Both the position numbers and the translations under genes were made by a program. The notes beneath the pieces were generated by a model. It searched no databases. It was not told where the DNA came from and saw only the letters and a list, made by a program, of their open reading frames with translations. 64,000 nucleotides of DNA from Streptomyces qinglanensis. GTDB taxonomy: Bacteria > Actinomycetota > Actinomycetes > Streptomycetales > Streptomycetaceae. Location: NCBI RefSeq assembly GCF_900111245.1, contig NZ_FOGO01000010.1, positions 222,170-286,169 of the forward strand, in the 5' to 3' direction. Positions 22,758 to 31,244 of this stretch are shown in pieces; positions within the stretch are counted from its first letter, which is position 1, and each line of letters starts with the position of its first letter.

Positions 22758-23621
22758 GTGATCGAAGGCATCGCGCGACTGCGCGAGACGGATCCCCGGC
22801 GGCTCGGTCCCTTCCGGCTCTTCGGGGTCCTCGCACACGGCGGGATCGGCACTGTCTACCTGGGCAGGGGCGCCCCGGGACGAGGCGGGCGCAAGCGGGC
22901 GGCTGCGGTCCGCGCCGTACGGCCCGAACTGCTGCGCGATCGGCAACTGCGGGCGCGGCTGCGCCGGCAGACGGCCCGGATCGCGGAGGCCGTGGACAGC
23001 CCGTTCGTGGCCGACGCGTTGGGCTGCGAACTCGACAGTGAGGACCCGTGGGTCGCCGAGGCTCTCGTGCCGGGCGTGCCGCTGTCCGCGCTGGTCGCCG
23101 CCTACGGCCCGCTGCCGGAGATGTCGGTCCGCGCGTTGGGCGGCGGCCTGGCCCGGGCCCTGGCCGCGCTGAACGCGGCAGGAACCGCGCACGGGCATCT
23201 GCAGGGCTCCGATGTGCTGCTGACGGCCGCCGGGCCGTGCCTCGTGGGCCACGGCCTCGCACTGGACAGCTCCGGCTCAGGGGTATCGGCGGGCAGGGCC
23301 GAGGACATCCTCGCGCTGGGCGCCGTGCTGGCGCTGGCGGCGAGCGCACGGCACCCGTTCGCGGGAAACCCGCTGCCCTCGGCCCGCGAGGACCCCGACC
23401 TGACCGGGGTGCCCGACGCTCTGTGCGTGCCGCTGCTGGCGTGCCTGCACAAGGTCCCCGAGTCCCGCCCGCATCCGGAGTCCCTGGCCCGCGCCCTGGA
23501 CCTCTCGGGTACCGCGGCACGTCCGGCGCGGGAGTGGCTTCCGGACCCGTATCTCCATGAGATCGGCCGATTCGCGGAGGCGGCACGGGCGCTGATTGGG
23601 CGTCGGGGCTGGAGCCGCTGA
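22758..23621 (+). CDS. Serine/threonine pseudokinase
   Basis: 287 residues from GTG 22758 (GTG 22527 would give a longer form). The kinase fold is recognisable: the Gly-rich loop LAHGGIGTVYLGRGAPG and GTAHGHLQGSDVLLTAAGP in place of the catalytic loop. Three key residues of active kinases are gone: the VAIK lysine (here AAAVRAVRP), the HRD aspartate (here H-G-H) and the DFG aspartate (here LVGHGLAL). It should bind little or no ATP and cannot catalyse in the usual way, so a scaffold role is likely. There is no membrane segment or PASTA domain. The TGA stop lies inside a 27-bp repeat. Confidence 0.75.
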   Translation: MIEGIARLRETDPRRLGPFRLFGVLAHGGIGTVYLGRGAPGRGGRKRAAAVRAVRPELLRDRQLRARLRRQTARIAEAVDSPFVADALGCELDSEDPWVAEALVPGVPLSALVAAYGPLPEMSVRALGGGLARALAALNAAGTAHGHLQGSDVLLTAAGPCLVGHGLALDSSGSGVSAGRAEDILALGAVLALAASARHPFAGNPLPSAREDPDLTGVPDALCVPLLACLHKVPESRPHPESLARALDLSGTAARPAREWLPDPYLHEIGRFAEAARALIGRRGWSR

Positions 23622-23664
23622 GCGGCTGCCCTCGCCCTCCGGCGCTGAGCGGCTGCCCTCGCCC
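23616..23664. repeat. 27-bp direct repeat across the stop of the pseudokinase
   Basis: CGCTGAGCGGCTGCCCTCGC occurs at 23616 and again 27 bases later at 23643. The TGA stop of the pseudokinase is within the first copy, and the second copy carries an equivalent TGA in the same frame. Confidence 0.7.
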
Positions 23665-24086
23665 GCCGGCCGGCACCGTCCCTGGCTCCGAAGGCGGCTC
23701 CCCCTCCGGCCGGGGGCGGATCGCGGGGCGAGGGCGAGATCCCCACACGTTCGGGTGATGAGGGGCTGATCGCCGTCGCTGGACACGGCGGAGGGGTGGG
23801 GGTATGGGCAGGGCGCTTTCGGCGCCTGGAGAGCCGCAGGTTTCCGGAGCACCTTTCTGACCAGCCGTGAAGTGCCTCCGCCCGATGACGGTCGGGCGGG
23901 CCCGACGGCCGCCCGGCCGGTCGTCGGGCCGCGGCTGGGGCGGAGTACGGGCACGATGGCCTCTCGTTCGGGTGAGAGCCGTGCGCCCAGCCGCCCAGCT
24001 CACCCTGAGCCGGGGGTGGCGGCCGTGCCACGATCGCGGCAGAGCGGTCGAGGACGGGGAGACGCCGCTCGGGAACGAGGTGTGCG
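23622..24086. other. Gap between pseudokinase and NlpC/P60 gene
   Basis: 465 bases. It starts with the second copy of the 27-bp repeat. The rest has no visible gene. The promoter of the NlpC/P60 gene should be near its end. Confidence 0.4.
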
Positions 24087-25265
24087 GTGTTGAGGGTGTT
24101 GCGGGAAACGGGGGCGCGACGGGCGCGCGGAGCAGGACCGGGCGCCGCGCCCCGGCCGCGGATCGGTGCGATGGCGGCAGGGCTCGTGCTCGCGACCGCG
24201 ACCGTGCTGGTGCCCGGCACGGTGGACGCGGGTGCCGTGCCGGCCGGAGGGACGAGAACACCTGGTGCTCCGCAGCCGGGTCCGGAACCGGGTCCGCCGA
24301 GCGCCCGGCACGGGTCCGTCGGGGAACTGCTGGGCGAGCTGAGCATGCTCTACCAGCGCACGGAGGAGGCTTCGGAGGCGTACAACGGCACGGCGGAGAA
24401 GCTGAAGGCACAGCGCACGGCTGCCCGGCGGGCGCAGACCGAACTGGGTCGGGCCCGTTCGGAGCTGGCGCGGGAACGACGGCGCGCCGGTGAGCTGGCC
24501 CGGCAGCAGTACCGGAGCGGGGGAACGGGCATTCCTCCGGCGGTACGGATGCTGCTCACGCGGGATTCCCACCGACTGCTCGACCGGGGGCATCTGCTCC
24601 AGCGGGCGGCGGACGGCCAGGCGGACACGCTGCGCAGCCTCGCCCGCGGTCAGCGCCGACACACGGCCGCGGTCCGCAAGGCGCGCACGGCGGTGGCTCG
24701 GCAGAAGCGGCTGGCGGACCGCAAGAAGCACCAGCGCAACAAGGTGCGCAAACGGCTGCGGAAGGTCGAGGGGCTGCTCTCGTCGCTGACCGGGGAGCAG
24801 CTCGCCCGCCTGAACGCCCTCGAAGGCGAGCGCACGGACGCGGCGCAGCAGAAGCTGGTGGCCGGGGGCGCGCTGGACCCCAGCGGCGCGAGTCGGCCCG
24901 CTTCTGCTCAGGGGCGGAGGGCGCTCGACTGGGCGAGGGAACAGATCGGCAAGCCGTATGTGTGGGGCGCTGAGGGGCCGGGTGCGTTCGACTGCTCCGG
25001 GCTCACCCGGCAGGCGTGGCGCCATGCGGGCCGGAACATCCCCCGCACCAGCCAGGAGCAGTGGCGACAGCTCCCGAAGGTGGGGCTGGACGAACTCCGC
25101 CCCGGCGATCTGGTGATCTATTTCGAAGGTGCGACACATGTGGCCATGTATGCGGGAGAGGGCCGCGTGGTGCAGGCCCCGCGGCCCGGAAGCGAGGTTC
25201 GGCTGACCGAGCTCGCCGTGGACCCGCCCATCGGCGCGGTTCGACCGGACGGACGGCGCGCGTGA
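24087..25265 (+). CDS. Secreted NlpC/P60 peptidoglycan hydrolase
   Basis: 392 residues from GTG 24087 (GAGG six bases upstream). After a signal peptide (AMAAGLVLATATVLVPGTV) comes a long coiled coil (about 75-260, rich in Ala/Arg/Glu/Lys), as in RipA-type proteins. The C-terminal NlpC/P60 domain has the catalytic Cys in GAFDCSGLTRQAWRHAG and the His in GATHVAMYAGEGRVV. It cuts the peptide between D-Glu and meso-DAP in peptidoglycan. The coiled coil probably controls access to the active site. It stands alone, converging on a PP2C-like gene. Confidence 0.93.
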   Translation: MLRVLRETGARRARGAGPGAAPRPRIGAMAAGLVLATATVLVPGTVDAGAVPAGGTRTPGAPQPGPEPGPPSARHGSVGELLGELSMLYQRTEEASEAYNGTAEKLKAQRTAARRAQTELGRARSELARERRRAGELARQQYRSGGTGIPPAVRMLLTRDSHRLLDRGHLLQRAADGQADTLRSLARGQRRHTAAVRKARTAVARQKRLADRKKHQRNKVRKRLRKVEGLLSSLTGEQLARLNALEGERTDAAQQKLVAGGALDPSGASRPASAQGRRALDWAREQIGKPYVWGAEGPGAFDCSGLTRQAWRHAGRNIPRTSQEQWRQLPKVGLDELRPGDLVIYFEGATHVAMYAGEGRVVQAPRPGSEVRLTELAVDPPIGAVRPDGRRA

Positions 25266-25348
25266 GGTGGGCGGCCTTGGCACGGGTCCGGCCCGCTGAG
25301 GGTGCCCCGGCCATGGGCTCGCCCGCGGAGTCGGCGACGGCCTCGGCG

Positions 25349-26176
25349 TCAGTCCAGCTCGGCGAGGAGCACGGTGGCGTCGTCGTGCTGTTTTCCGCGC
25401 CGGGGTGCCGACTCCGACTCGGCGGTCCGGACACGCTGGACGAGGGCGCGCGCCCCTTCCTTGCGCACGAGGGCGAGGAGTCCGGCCCAGTCGCCGAGGT
25501 GGAAGGTCTCCGTCCAGCGGGTGGCGCCGTCGCTGGCGGCGAGCAGGGCGTGGACCTCACTTCTGGAGTGACTGCCCGTCACCGCGCATGCGGAGACACC
25601 CGGATCGGCGGCGGCCGTGTAGAACCCCCTGCCGTCCGGCGCGTTGCGCAGCGCCTCGACGGCGTCCACGTAGGCCGCCCGGTCGGATTCCTGGCCGGTC
25701 AGACGCGCCCGGTCGCGCAGGGCACGGACGCTGGCGGGCAGTTCGGCCAGGCGCCGGTCGAGGAGGGGGTGCACCGCACCGTCGGCCGTCTCCAGGAGGA
25801 GCGCGGAATCGGACAGCACCAGATGTTCGACCCGCTCCTCGTCCCAGCGGGCGACGACGACGGTTGCCTGAGGGGTGCGCGGGTGAAAAAGATCACATGT
25901 ATCGCGATGGGCGTCGGCGGTCCGGACGACGGCAGCACCGAGGCATTCGGCCAGCGACATGTCCCGGCGTGTCCCCGACAGTTCGAGCAGCGCGCCCCCG
26001 AGCCGTGCCACGAACCACGGCACCCCGTGGCGGCAGCCGTCCTCCCCCTCCGGTGGAGTGACACCGTCCAGCACCACGAGCGCTCCGCCGCCGCCGGCGG
26101 CAGGAACGGCAGCCGACATGTAGTCCTCGTTGAGGCGTCGGGGGCTGCCGGGCTCGGTGACCATGTCGATGCGCAT
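25349..26176 (-). CDS. PP2C-family protein phosphatase-like protein
   Basis: 275 residues from ATG 26176. Family sequences: GSPRRLNEDYMS (metal site region, RxxNED), LVVLDGVTPPEGED (the usual DGVGG motif altered), LLAASDGATRWTE and the end HDDATVLLAEL. These acidic residues bind Mn or Mg ions in PP2C phosphatases. The order is that of a PP2C domain, but DGVGG is changed, so activity is uncertain. No adjacent kinase except the pseudokinase, two genes away. Confidence 0.8.
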   Translation of the reverse strand: MRIDMVTEPGSPRRLNEDYMSAAVPAAGGGGALVVLDGVTPPEGEDGCRHGVPWFVARLGGALLELSGTRRDMSLAECLGAAVVRTADAHRDTCDLFHPRTPQATVVVARWDEERVEHLVLSDSALLLETADGAVHPLLDRRLAELPASVRALRDRARLTGQESDRAAYVDAVEALRNAPDGRGFYTAAADPGVSACAVTGSHSRSEVHALLAASDGATRWTETFHLGDWAGLLALVRKEGARALVQRVRTAESESAPRRGKQHDDATVLLAELD

Positions 26177-26698
26177 GGTCCGCAGTCTGCCCGACGGCGG
26201 ATCACCGAGGAGACGACGGCCACCGTCCCGCTCGCCGCGCACTCTGCGGTCCGCCGGGACGGAGGGGCACCGGGAACCCACCACTCGGGGTCACACCCGG
26301 GTACGCGCGCGGGCAGGAAGGCCGGAAAACGACCGGGCGCCGAACGGAACCCAGTCCTCCGCACAGTGCGGCAGGCATCCTGCCAGGACCGCGCGCGGAT
26401 TTCCAACCAGTGCCCGAGGGACGGACATCGCCCGGCTCGGGCCGAGTTGTTCCGCCGCCGAGGAGTGATGTTCACTCCTTCGGGTGGCCCAGCAGGGGAT
26501 TCTCACCCGCCTCAGGAGCGCACTGCCAAGGTCGGTCGTCGAGTGTGGGGACACCGCTGCCGAGCACCGCGCGTCCAGAGGCCCGGCGAGGTAGCTGGGG
26601 ACGGAAGGACGCAGAGGGTGCCGACGCGGGGGCGGGGCCACCCTCTCGCCACACACGTTGGACTGTGCCGCCCGGGCTCCGGGAGAGGCGGGACGAGA
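26177..26698. other. Divergent region between PP2C-like gene and cvnA
   Basis: 522 bases. It holds the perfect palindrome at 26461. A long plus-strand open frame covers it, but its sequence has no family character and the cvnA membrane segment begins much later, so I treat it as non-coding. Confidence 0.5.
26461..26479. promoter_or_regulatory. Perfect palindrome upstream of cvnA, operator candidate
   Basis: AGGAGTGA-TGT-TCACTCCT, an 8-bp dyad with a three-base centre, about 220 bases upstream of the cvnA start and 285 upstream of the PP2C-like gene on the other strand. The symmetry and size fit a dimeric repressor site. Confidence 0.4.
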
Positions 26699-29600
26699 TT
26701 GCGAGTGCGGGTGCGGAAGAAGCAACGTCTCAGAGCGGACGTTCCCCAGGCAACGGCGACCGGCACCGGCGCCTCCGGGGACGCGGAAGCCACGAAGAGC
26801 GCGGAAGCCCCTGCTGCGGCGGCCCCGGACACCCTCACTCCTGCGGGACGTCGGCGTGCGCGGGTGCGCAACCGGCTGATGGTGTCCGTAGCGGTGGGAG
26901 CCGTGGCGGTGGTGGCGGCCGGGGCACCCACCCTCGTCGCCGGTTCCCGGGACGCCGCCGACGCACAGGACCTCGTCGACCTGGCGCGGCTCGACCAGCA
27001 GGCCATCGCCCTGTCCCACTCCCTCGCGGACGAGCGCGACGGAATGGTCGAACGCCACGCAGCGGGCGACGGCGGCAAGAGCGGCACAGGCGTCAGCGAG
27101 GCCCAGCAGAACCGGGTGGACCGGCTGGCCCGCGAGCTGCGTACGGCAGCGGCAGCGGCGCCGTCGGGACCCGCGGGATCGTCCCTCTCCCCGTCCTCGA
27201 TCACCGAGGCGCTCAAGAAGCTGCCCGGAGTCCGGCAGCGCGCTCTGGGCGGCAAGGGCGACCCGCTGGACTCCTATGACGCCTACTCCGAGATCATCCA
27301 GACCCTCCGCCGCCTGACCCGCGGCATCGCCGACGGTCTGCCCGCACGGGCGGCCGACCGGACGGCGGCAGCGCTCCCCGACCTGGCCCGCGCCGTCGAC
27401 CAGGCATCGGCCACCCGTGGACTGCTGGAAGCGGCACTCGCGGGGCAGGGCTCCCAGCGCGCTCTGGTCACGGCGGCGGGGCAAGCCCGGGTCCGGGAGC
27501 AGGCGGCCCTGGCGGACTTCGAGGAGACAGCCGACGCCACGGCACGCGACCGTTACCGCACGACCGTGAACGGCACGGACGTGAACGTCGCCGAGCGCTA
27601 CCTGACGTCCGTCACCGCGCAGAACCGGCTCACTTCCGGTACGCGTGCGCTGGACCAGGAGCGGTTCGACAGCTCCGTCTCCGCCCGTCTCGCCCATATG
27701 CGCGGGGTGCAGTCGTCGTTCGCGGCGGCGGAGACCAAGCGGCTGGAGAAGCTGCGGGACGACGACGTGACGGCACTGCAGTTGCGCGCCGGGCTGGTGG
27801 GCGGCTGCCTGCTGCTCGCCGTCGCCGTCAGTGTCGCGGTCGCCCGTTCGCTCACCCGCCCGCTCTCGGTGCTCAAGCGCGGTTCGCAGCGGCTCGGCAA
27901 GGACCCCGTGGGCGAGGAACCGATCACTTTCCGCGGCCGCAACGACGAGTTCGCGGACGTGGTGCGCGCGCTCAACACGCTGCGTGCCACCGCGGCCGAC
28001 CTGCGGCGCCGGTCGGCCTGCGCGGAGCAGGAGCAGGACCAGCTCGCGGTCGAGAAGGCGCAACTGACCGAGCACCACCAGTTGCTGGGAGAAGAGTGCG
28101 ACGCTCTGCGGGAAGAGCTGCGAGCGGCGCGCGAGCAGTCGCCCGCCGCGGCCCCGACGGCTGCTCAGGGCGCTCCGGACCCGGCCGCGGACGGCGTCGG
28201 CGAGAGCGCGCACACGGCCGCCGAGAGCGCGCACGCGGCTGCCGATGGCGGCGCGGGGGCGGACCGCAGCGCGTTCGCCGATCTGGGCAGCCGCACCCTC
28301 ACGCTGGTCGAACACCAGCTCGGCATCATCGAGGGGCTGGAGGAGAGGGAGGCCGATCCCGACCGGCTCGACACCCTCTTCAAGCTGGACCACCTGGCCA
28401 CGCGCATGCGGCGGCACAGCGAGAATCTGCTGCTGCTGGCGGGGGCGGACCGCAGCGAGGGCCTCGACTCGTCCCCGGCCGTGGCCCCGGCCCCACTGCT
28501 GGACGTGCTGCGCGCGGCTGTCAGCGAGATAGCGGAGTACGAGCGGGTGGAGTTGGGGACACCGGCGCCGGAGGTACGGGTCGCCGGGTCCGCCGCCGAC
28601 GATCTCAGCCACCTGGTCGCCGAACTCCTCGACAACGCGGCGGGCTTCTCCCCCGCCGGGTCCGGAGTGCGTCTGAGCGCCCGGCTGCTGGAGGGCGGAG
28701 CGGCCCTGGTGTCCGTAGAGGACGAAGGCCAGGGTGTGCCCGAGCCGCAGCTCGCCGAGCTCAACACCCGGCTGGCCGAGCCGCCGGCCGGGACCGAGGC
28801 CGAGGCGCTGCGGGCGAGCAGCGACTGGGGCCTGGGGATGTACGTGGTCGCCCGGCTGTCGGCCCGGCACGGGATCCGGGTGCGGCTGCTCGAGCGGAAA
28901 GAAGGCGGCATCGTGGCCGAGGTCACGGTGCCCCGCGCCCTGCTCCCGGACAGCGGCGACGAGCCCGGGCAGCCTTCCGGGGCGGACGACCACGCACGGG
29001 CCGCGGACGAGCACCCTCAGGCCGACGAAGACGAACAGGCGCACGCGCGGTCGGAGGAACCGGGCGCTGCCGCCGTCGAGGCAGCAGCCTGGACGGGAGC
29101 AGCCGCGCCGGGGGCCGCACCTCCGGCGGGCGCAGCCGCACCGGGCACATCCGGGGCGAGCCCGGCCGGGCCTGAGGCGCGGCACGCCGAACCCCGGGGC
29201 CCCCTCACCCATCCGGGCCTGCCGCAGCGGGTGCGGAGGGAGACGCCGCGCGAATCGGCCGTCCCGCATCCACGCAGCGGCGCTACCGCGGAGGAGCTGC
29301 GCCGCAGGCTCGACGGGTTCCAGCAGGGGGCCCGCGAAGGACTCCGGGACGCGGGAGCACAGGCCCCGACGACCGCCACGGTCCCGTCACCCGCCGGTTC
29401 GCCCGAGGCCGAACGGGTCCGGCAGGACGAGCACGACGAGCACGACGAGCACACCGCACACGGCGAGCACGGCGAGCAGGACGCTCCGCACGACGAGGAG
29501 AACCGGCCCGCCGCACTCCGCGGACAGGAGCAACACGCCGCGCGCGACGAGCAGGACGCGCAGGATCCGCACGCCGGGCAGGATGTGCGGGAAGCGCACG

Positions 29601-29788
29601 AGGGCCACGCCGGGCACGACTGGCCGGAGCCGCACCCCGGGCACGAGGCGCAGGACACCCCGCAGAGCCGGGCGGACCGGGGAAGCGGACAGGAAGCACA
29701 GGGCGCGCAGCCCGAGGACATCAGCAGTGCGGAAAGGCGAGCGGGGGCGCAGCGTGACGGTGGTACCGCCGAGGAGGCACATAGGTGA
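26699..29788 (+). CDS. cvnA: Conservon sensor histidine kinase with nitrate/nitrite-sensing-type domain (CvnA)
   Basis: About 1029 residues from TTG 26699 (GTG 26705 or 26711 possible; GGAGAGG lies upstream). Order: a cytoplasmic start, first membrane segment (MVSVAVGAVAVVAAGAPTLV), extracellular NIT-type helical domain (about 85-370), second membrane segment (LVGGCLLLAVAVSVAVARSL), HAMP-like linker, kinase helices (LDHLATRMRRHSENLLLLAG) and an ATPase domain with LVAELLDNAAGFSPAGSG, VSVEDEGQGVPEP and SDWGLGMYVVARLSARHG. A roughly 290-residue disordered tail with EHDEHDEHTAHGEHGEQ repeats follows. In Streptomyces conservons CvnA works with CvnB, CvnC and the GTPase CvnD; here only CvnB follows, overlapping by GTGA. 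Confidence 0.88.
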   Translation: MRVRVRKKQRLRADVPQATATGTGASGDAEATKSAEAPAAAAPDTLTPAGRRRARVRNRLMVSVAVGAVAVVAAGAPTLVAGSRDAADAQDLVDLARLDQQAIALSHSLADERDGMVERHAAGDGGKSGTGVSEAQQNRVDRLARELRTAAAAAPSGPAGSSLSPSSITEALKKLPGVRQRALGGKGDPLDSYDAYSEIIQTLRRLTRGIADGLPARAADRTAAALPDLARAVDQASATRGLLEAALAGQGSQRALVTAAGQARVREQAALADFEETADATARDRYRTTVNGTDVNVAERYLTSVTAQNRLTSGTRALDQERFDSSVSARLAHMRGVQSSFAAAETKRLEKLRDDDVTALQLRAGLVGGCLLLAVAVSVAVARSLTRPLSVLKRGSQRLGKDPVGEEPITFRGRNDEFADVVRALNTLRATAADLRRRSACAEQEQDQLAVEKAQLTEHHQLLGEECDALREELRAAREQSPAAAPTAAQGAPDPAADGVGESAHTAAESAHAAADGGAGADRSAFADLGSRTLTLVEHQLGIIEGLEEREADPDRLDTLFKLDHLATRMRRHSENLLLLAGADRSEGLDSSPAVAPAPLLDVLRAAVSEIAEYERVELGTPAPEVRVAGSAADDLSHLVAELLDNAAGFSPAGSGVRLSARLLEGGAALVSVEDEGQGVPEPQLAELNTRLAEPPAGTEAEALRASSDWGLGMYVVARLSARHGIRVRLLERKEGGIVAEVTVPRALLPDSGDEPGQPSGADDHARAADEHPQADEDEQAHARSEEPGAAAVEAAAWTGAAAPGAAPPAGAAAPGTSGASPAGPEARHAEPRGPLTHPGLPQRVRRETPRESAVPHPRSGATAEELRRRLDGFQQGAREGLRDAGAQAPTTATVPSPAGSPEAERVRQDEHDEHDEHTAHGEHGEQDAPHDEENRPAALRGQEQHAARDEQDAQDPHAGQDVREAHEGHAGHDWPEPHPGHEAQDTPQSRADRGSGQEAQGAQPEDISSAERRAGAQRDGGTAEEAHR

Positions 29789-30462
29789 ACCCGCTCAACA
29801 CGGGCACGTCCGGCAGCGCGGAGGCACGTAACCTCCGCTGGCTGCTCGGCAAGCTGGTCGAAGAGGTGCCGGGGATCCGGTCCGTGGCAGTCGTCTCGTC
29901 CGACGGTCTGCTGCTGCTCGCGTCCGACCCCGCGCTCGGCGTCGAACACGGGTCGTCCGCCCTGGGGACCGGGTACGGCCGCTCCGTCGTGGGCGCCGAG
30001 CAGGGGCGACGCCAGGAGCAGCACGCCGGGCTCCGGGAGCAGCAGCCCGTGTACGCGGGTCAGGGTGCGGGGGCCCCGGCGGCGGTCCGCGAGGAGGCGG
30101 GCACCACGCGGGCGGGCATTCCGGTGCGGCGGCGGCGCGGCGGGCGCCCGGCTGCCGGTCCCCGGGGCACCAGCGGGGACCTGGCCGCTCTGGTCTCCGG
30201 GGTGGCCTCGCTGACGTTCGCCGCGGCCGAGCTGATGGAGGCCGGCGTGGTGAAGCAGACCATCGTCTCCATGGACGAGGGCGCGCTGCTCGTGATGGCC
30301 ATCGGGGACGGCTCGCTGCTGGGGGTGCATGCCGCGGCCGACTGCGACATGGCAGCGGTCGGCTACCAGATGGGGCTGTTCGTCGGCCGGGCCGGGCATG
30401 TGCTGACGCCCGAGCTGCGCAGCGAGCTGCGGGGAGCGGTGGGCGCGGGCGCGGGCCGGTAG
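29785..30462 (+). CDS. cvnB: Roadblock/LC7 protein of a conservon (CvnB), with an insertion
   Basis: 225 residues from GTG 29785; the GTGA overlap with the cvnA stop couples translation. The roadblock fold begins ARNLRWLLGKLVEEVPGIRS and VAVVSSDGLLLLAS and resumes with DLAALVSGVASLTFAAAELM. Between these lies an Arg/Gln/Gly-rich insertion of about 80 residues, absent from typical 130-140-residue CvnB proteins. It would regulate a Ras-like GTPase CvnD, but no cvnC or cvnD follows. Confidence 0.88.
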   Translation: MNPLNTGTSGSAEARNLRWLLGKLVEEVPGIRSVAVVSSDGLLLLASDPALGVEHGSSALGTGYGRSVVGAEQGRRQEQHAGLREQQPVYAGQGAGAPAAVREEAGTTRAGIPVRRRRGGRPAAGPRGTSGDLAALVSGVASLTFAAAELMEAGVVKQTIVSMDEGALLVMAIGDGSLLGVHAAADCDMAAVGYQMGLFVGRAGHVLTPELRSELRGAVGAGAGR

Positions 30463-30491
30463 GGCTGCCGCGGGCCCCGTCCCGCCCGCGG

Positions 30492-31007
30492 CTACTCGTC
30501 CTGGTCGGCCAGCGAGTTGAGGCGGTGCAGGAGACGGGCCAGCTCGGCGATCTCCCTGCGGTCCCAGGCGGCGAGCTTGCGGGCGTAGGACAGGCGGCGC
30601 GCGTCCCGTACCCGGGTGAACCGCTCCCGGCCCTCCGCGGTGAGGCGGACGAGCGAGGCGCGCCGGTCCGCGGGGTCGGTGCGCCGGTCCACCAGTCCGA
30701 GCTGCAGCAGCGCGTGGAGCTGACGGCTTATCGTCGCCTTTCCGACGCCGAAATAGGCGGCAAGTTCGGTCGCCCGCTGCTCGCCCGCGTCCTCGAGGCG
30801 CACCAGCAGTCCGTAAGCGGCGGGTTCCAGGTCGGGGTGGACCTGGCGGGCCATCTCGCCCGAGGAGGCGCGGGCGCGGCGCAGAAAAACGGCCAACTCC
30901 CTTTCGACGTCGAGGCATTCGGGGCCGAACGGCTCTGCCGGGTCCTCGCGGCCCGCTGGGTCTGTGGACTTGTTGCGCACGTCAGTGGTGCCTCCGGCGT
31001 TTTCCAT
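30492..31007 (-). CDS. MarR-family transcriptional regulator
   Basis: 171 residues from ATG 31007; GTG 30980 has the better Shine-Dalgarno (GGAGG ten bases upstream) and would shorten it by nine residues. The winged helix reads RATELAAYFGVGKATISRQL and HALLQLGLVDRRTDPADRRA, then the wing SLVRLTAEGRERFTR. It ends just after cvnB in a convergent arrangement and is divergent from the GH25 lysozyme gene. Target unknown. Confidence 0.85.
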   Translation of the reverse strand: MENAGGTTDVRNKSTDPAGREDPAEPFGPECLDVERELAVFLRRARASSGEMARQVHPDLEPAAYGLLVRLEDAGEQRATELAAYFGVGKATISRQLHALLQLGLVDRRTDPADRRASLVRLTAEGRERFTRVRDARRLSYARKLAAWDRREIAELARLLHRLNSLADQDE

Positions 31008-31200
31008 GAAGAAACTTATCTCCAGCGAGCCCGATAGTCGCAGCTCCGCCAGTATTTCGCAGGAGTAGACCAACGGCAGCGGGCGGGGCGTCTTCCGCGT
31101 GGCCGGTCTACGCGCGTACCTTCGTCCTGACATGACCACACCAGTGGCGTGTTGTTGCTCCCGCGCGTCGCAGAGCAAAACCCCCCACATCGGTAAATAC

Positions 31201-31210
31201 TACGTACGTA
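31201..31210. promoter_or_regulatory. TACGTACGTA palindrome before the GH25 gene
   Basis: Perfect 10-bp palindrome 35 bases upstream of the GH25 start and in the region divergent to the MarR gene. A possible operator; symmetry alone is the evidence. Confidence 0.3.
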
Positions 31211-31244
31211 CCAGACCCCCACCACCGAGGCTCCGGAGGCAGCG

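Noticed and set aside
25016..26698. Very long N-terminal extension of CvnA (frame open from 25016)
   Set aside because: The extension overlaps the NlpC/P60 gene and has no family sequence; the membrane topology starts at about 26880.
26291..29269. Minus-strand open frame of 992 codons opposite cvnA
   Set aside because: Antisense shadow of a sensor kinase with all its motifs.
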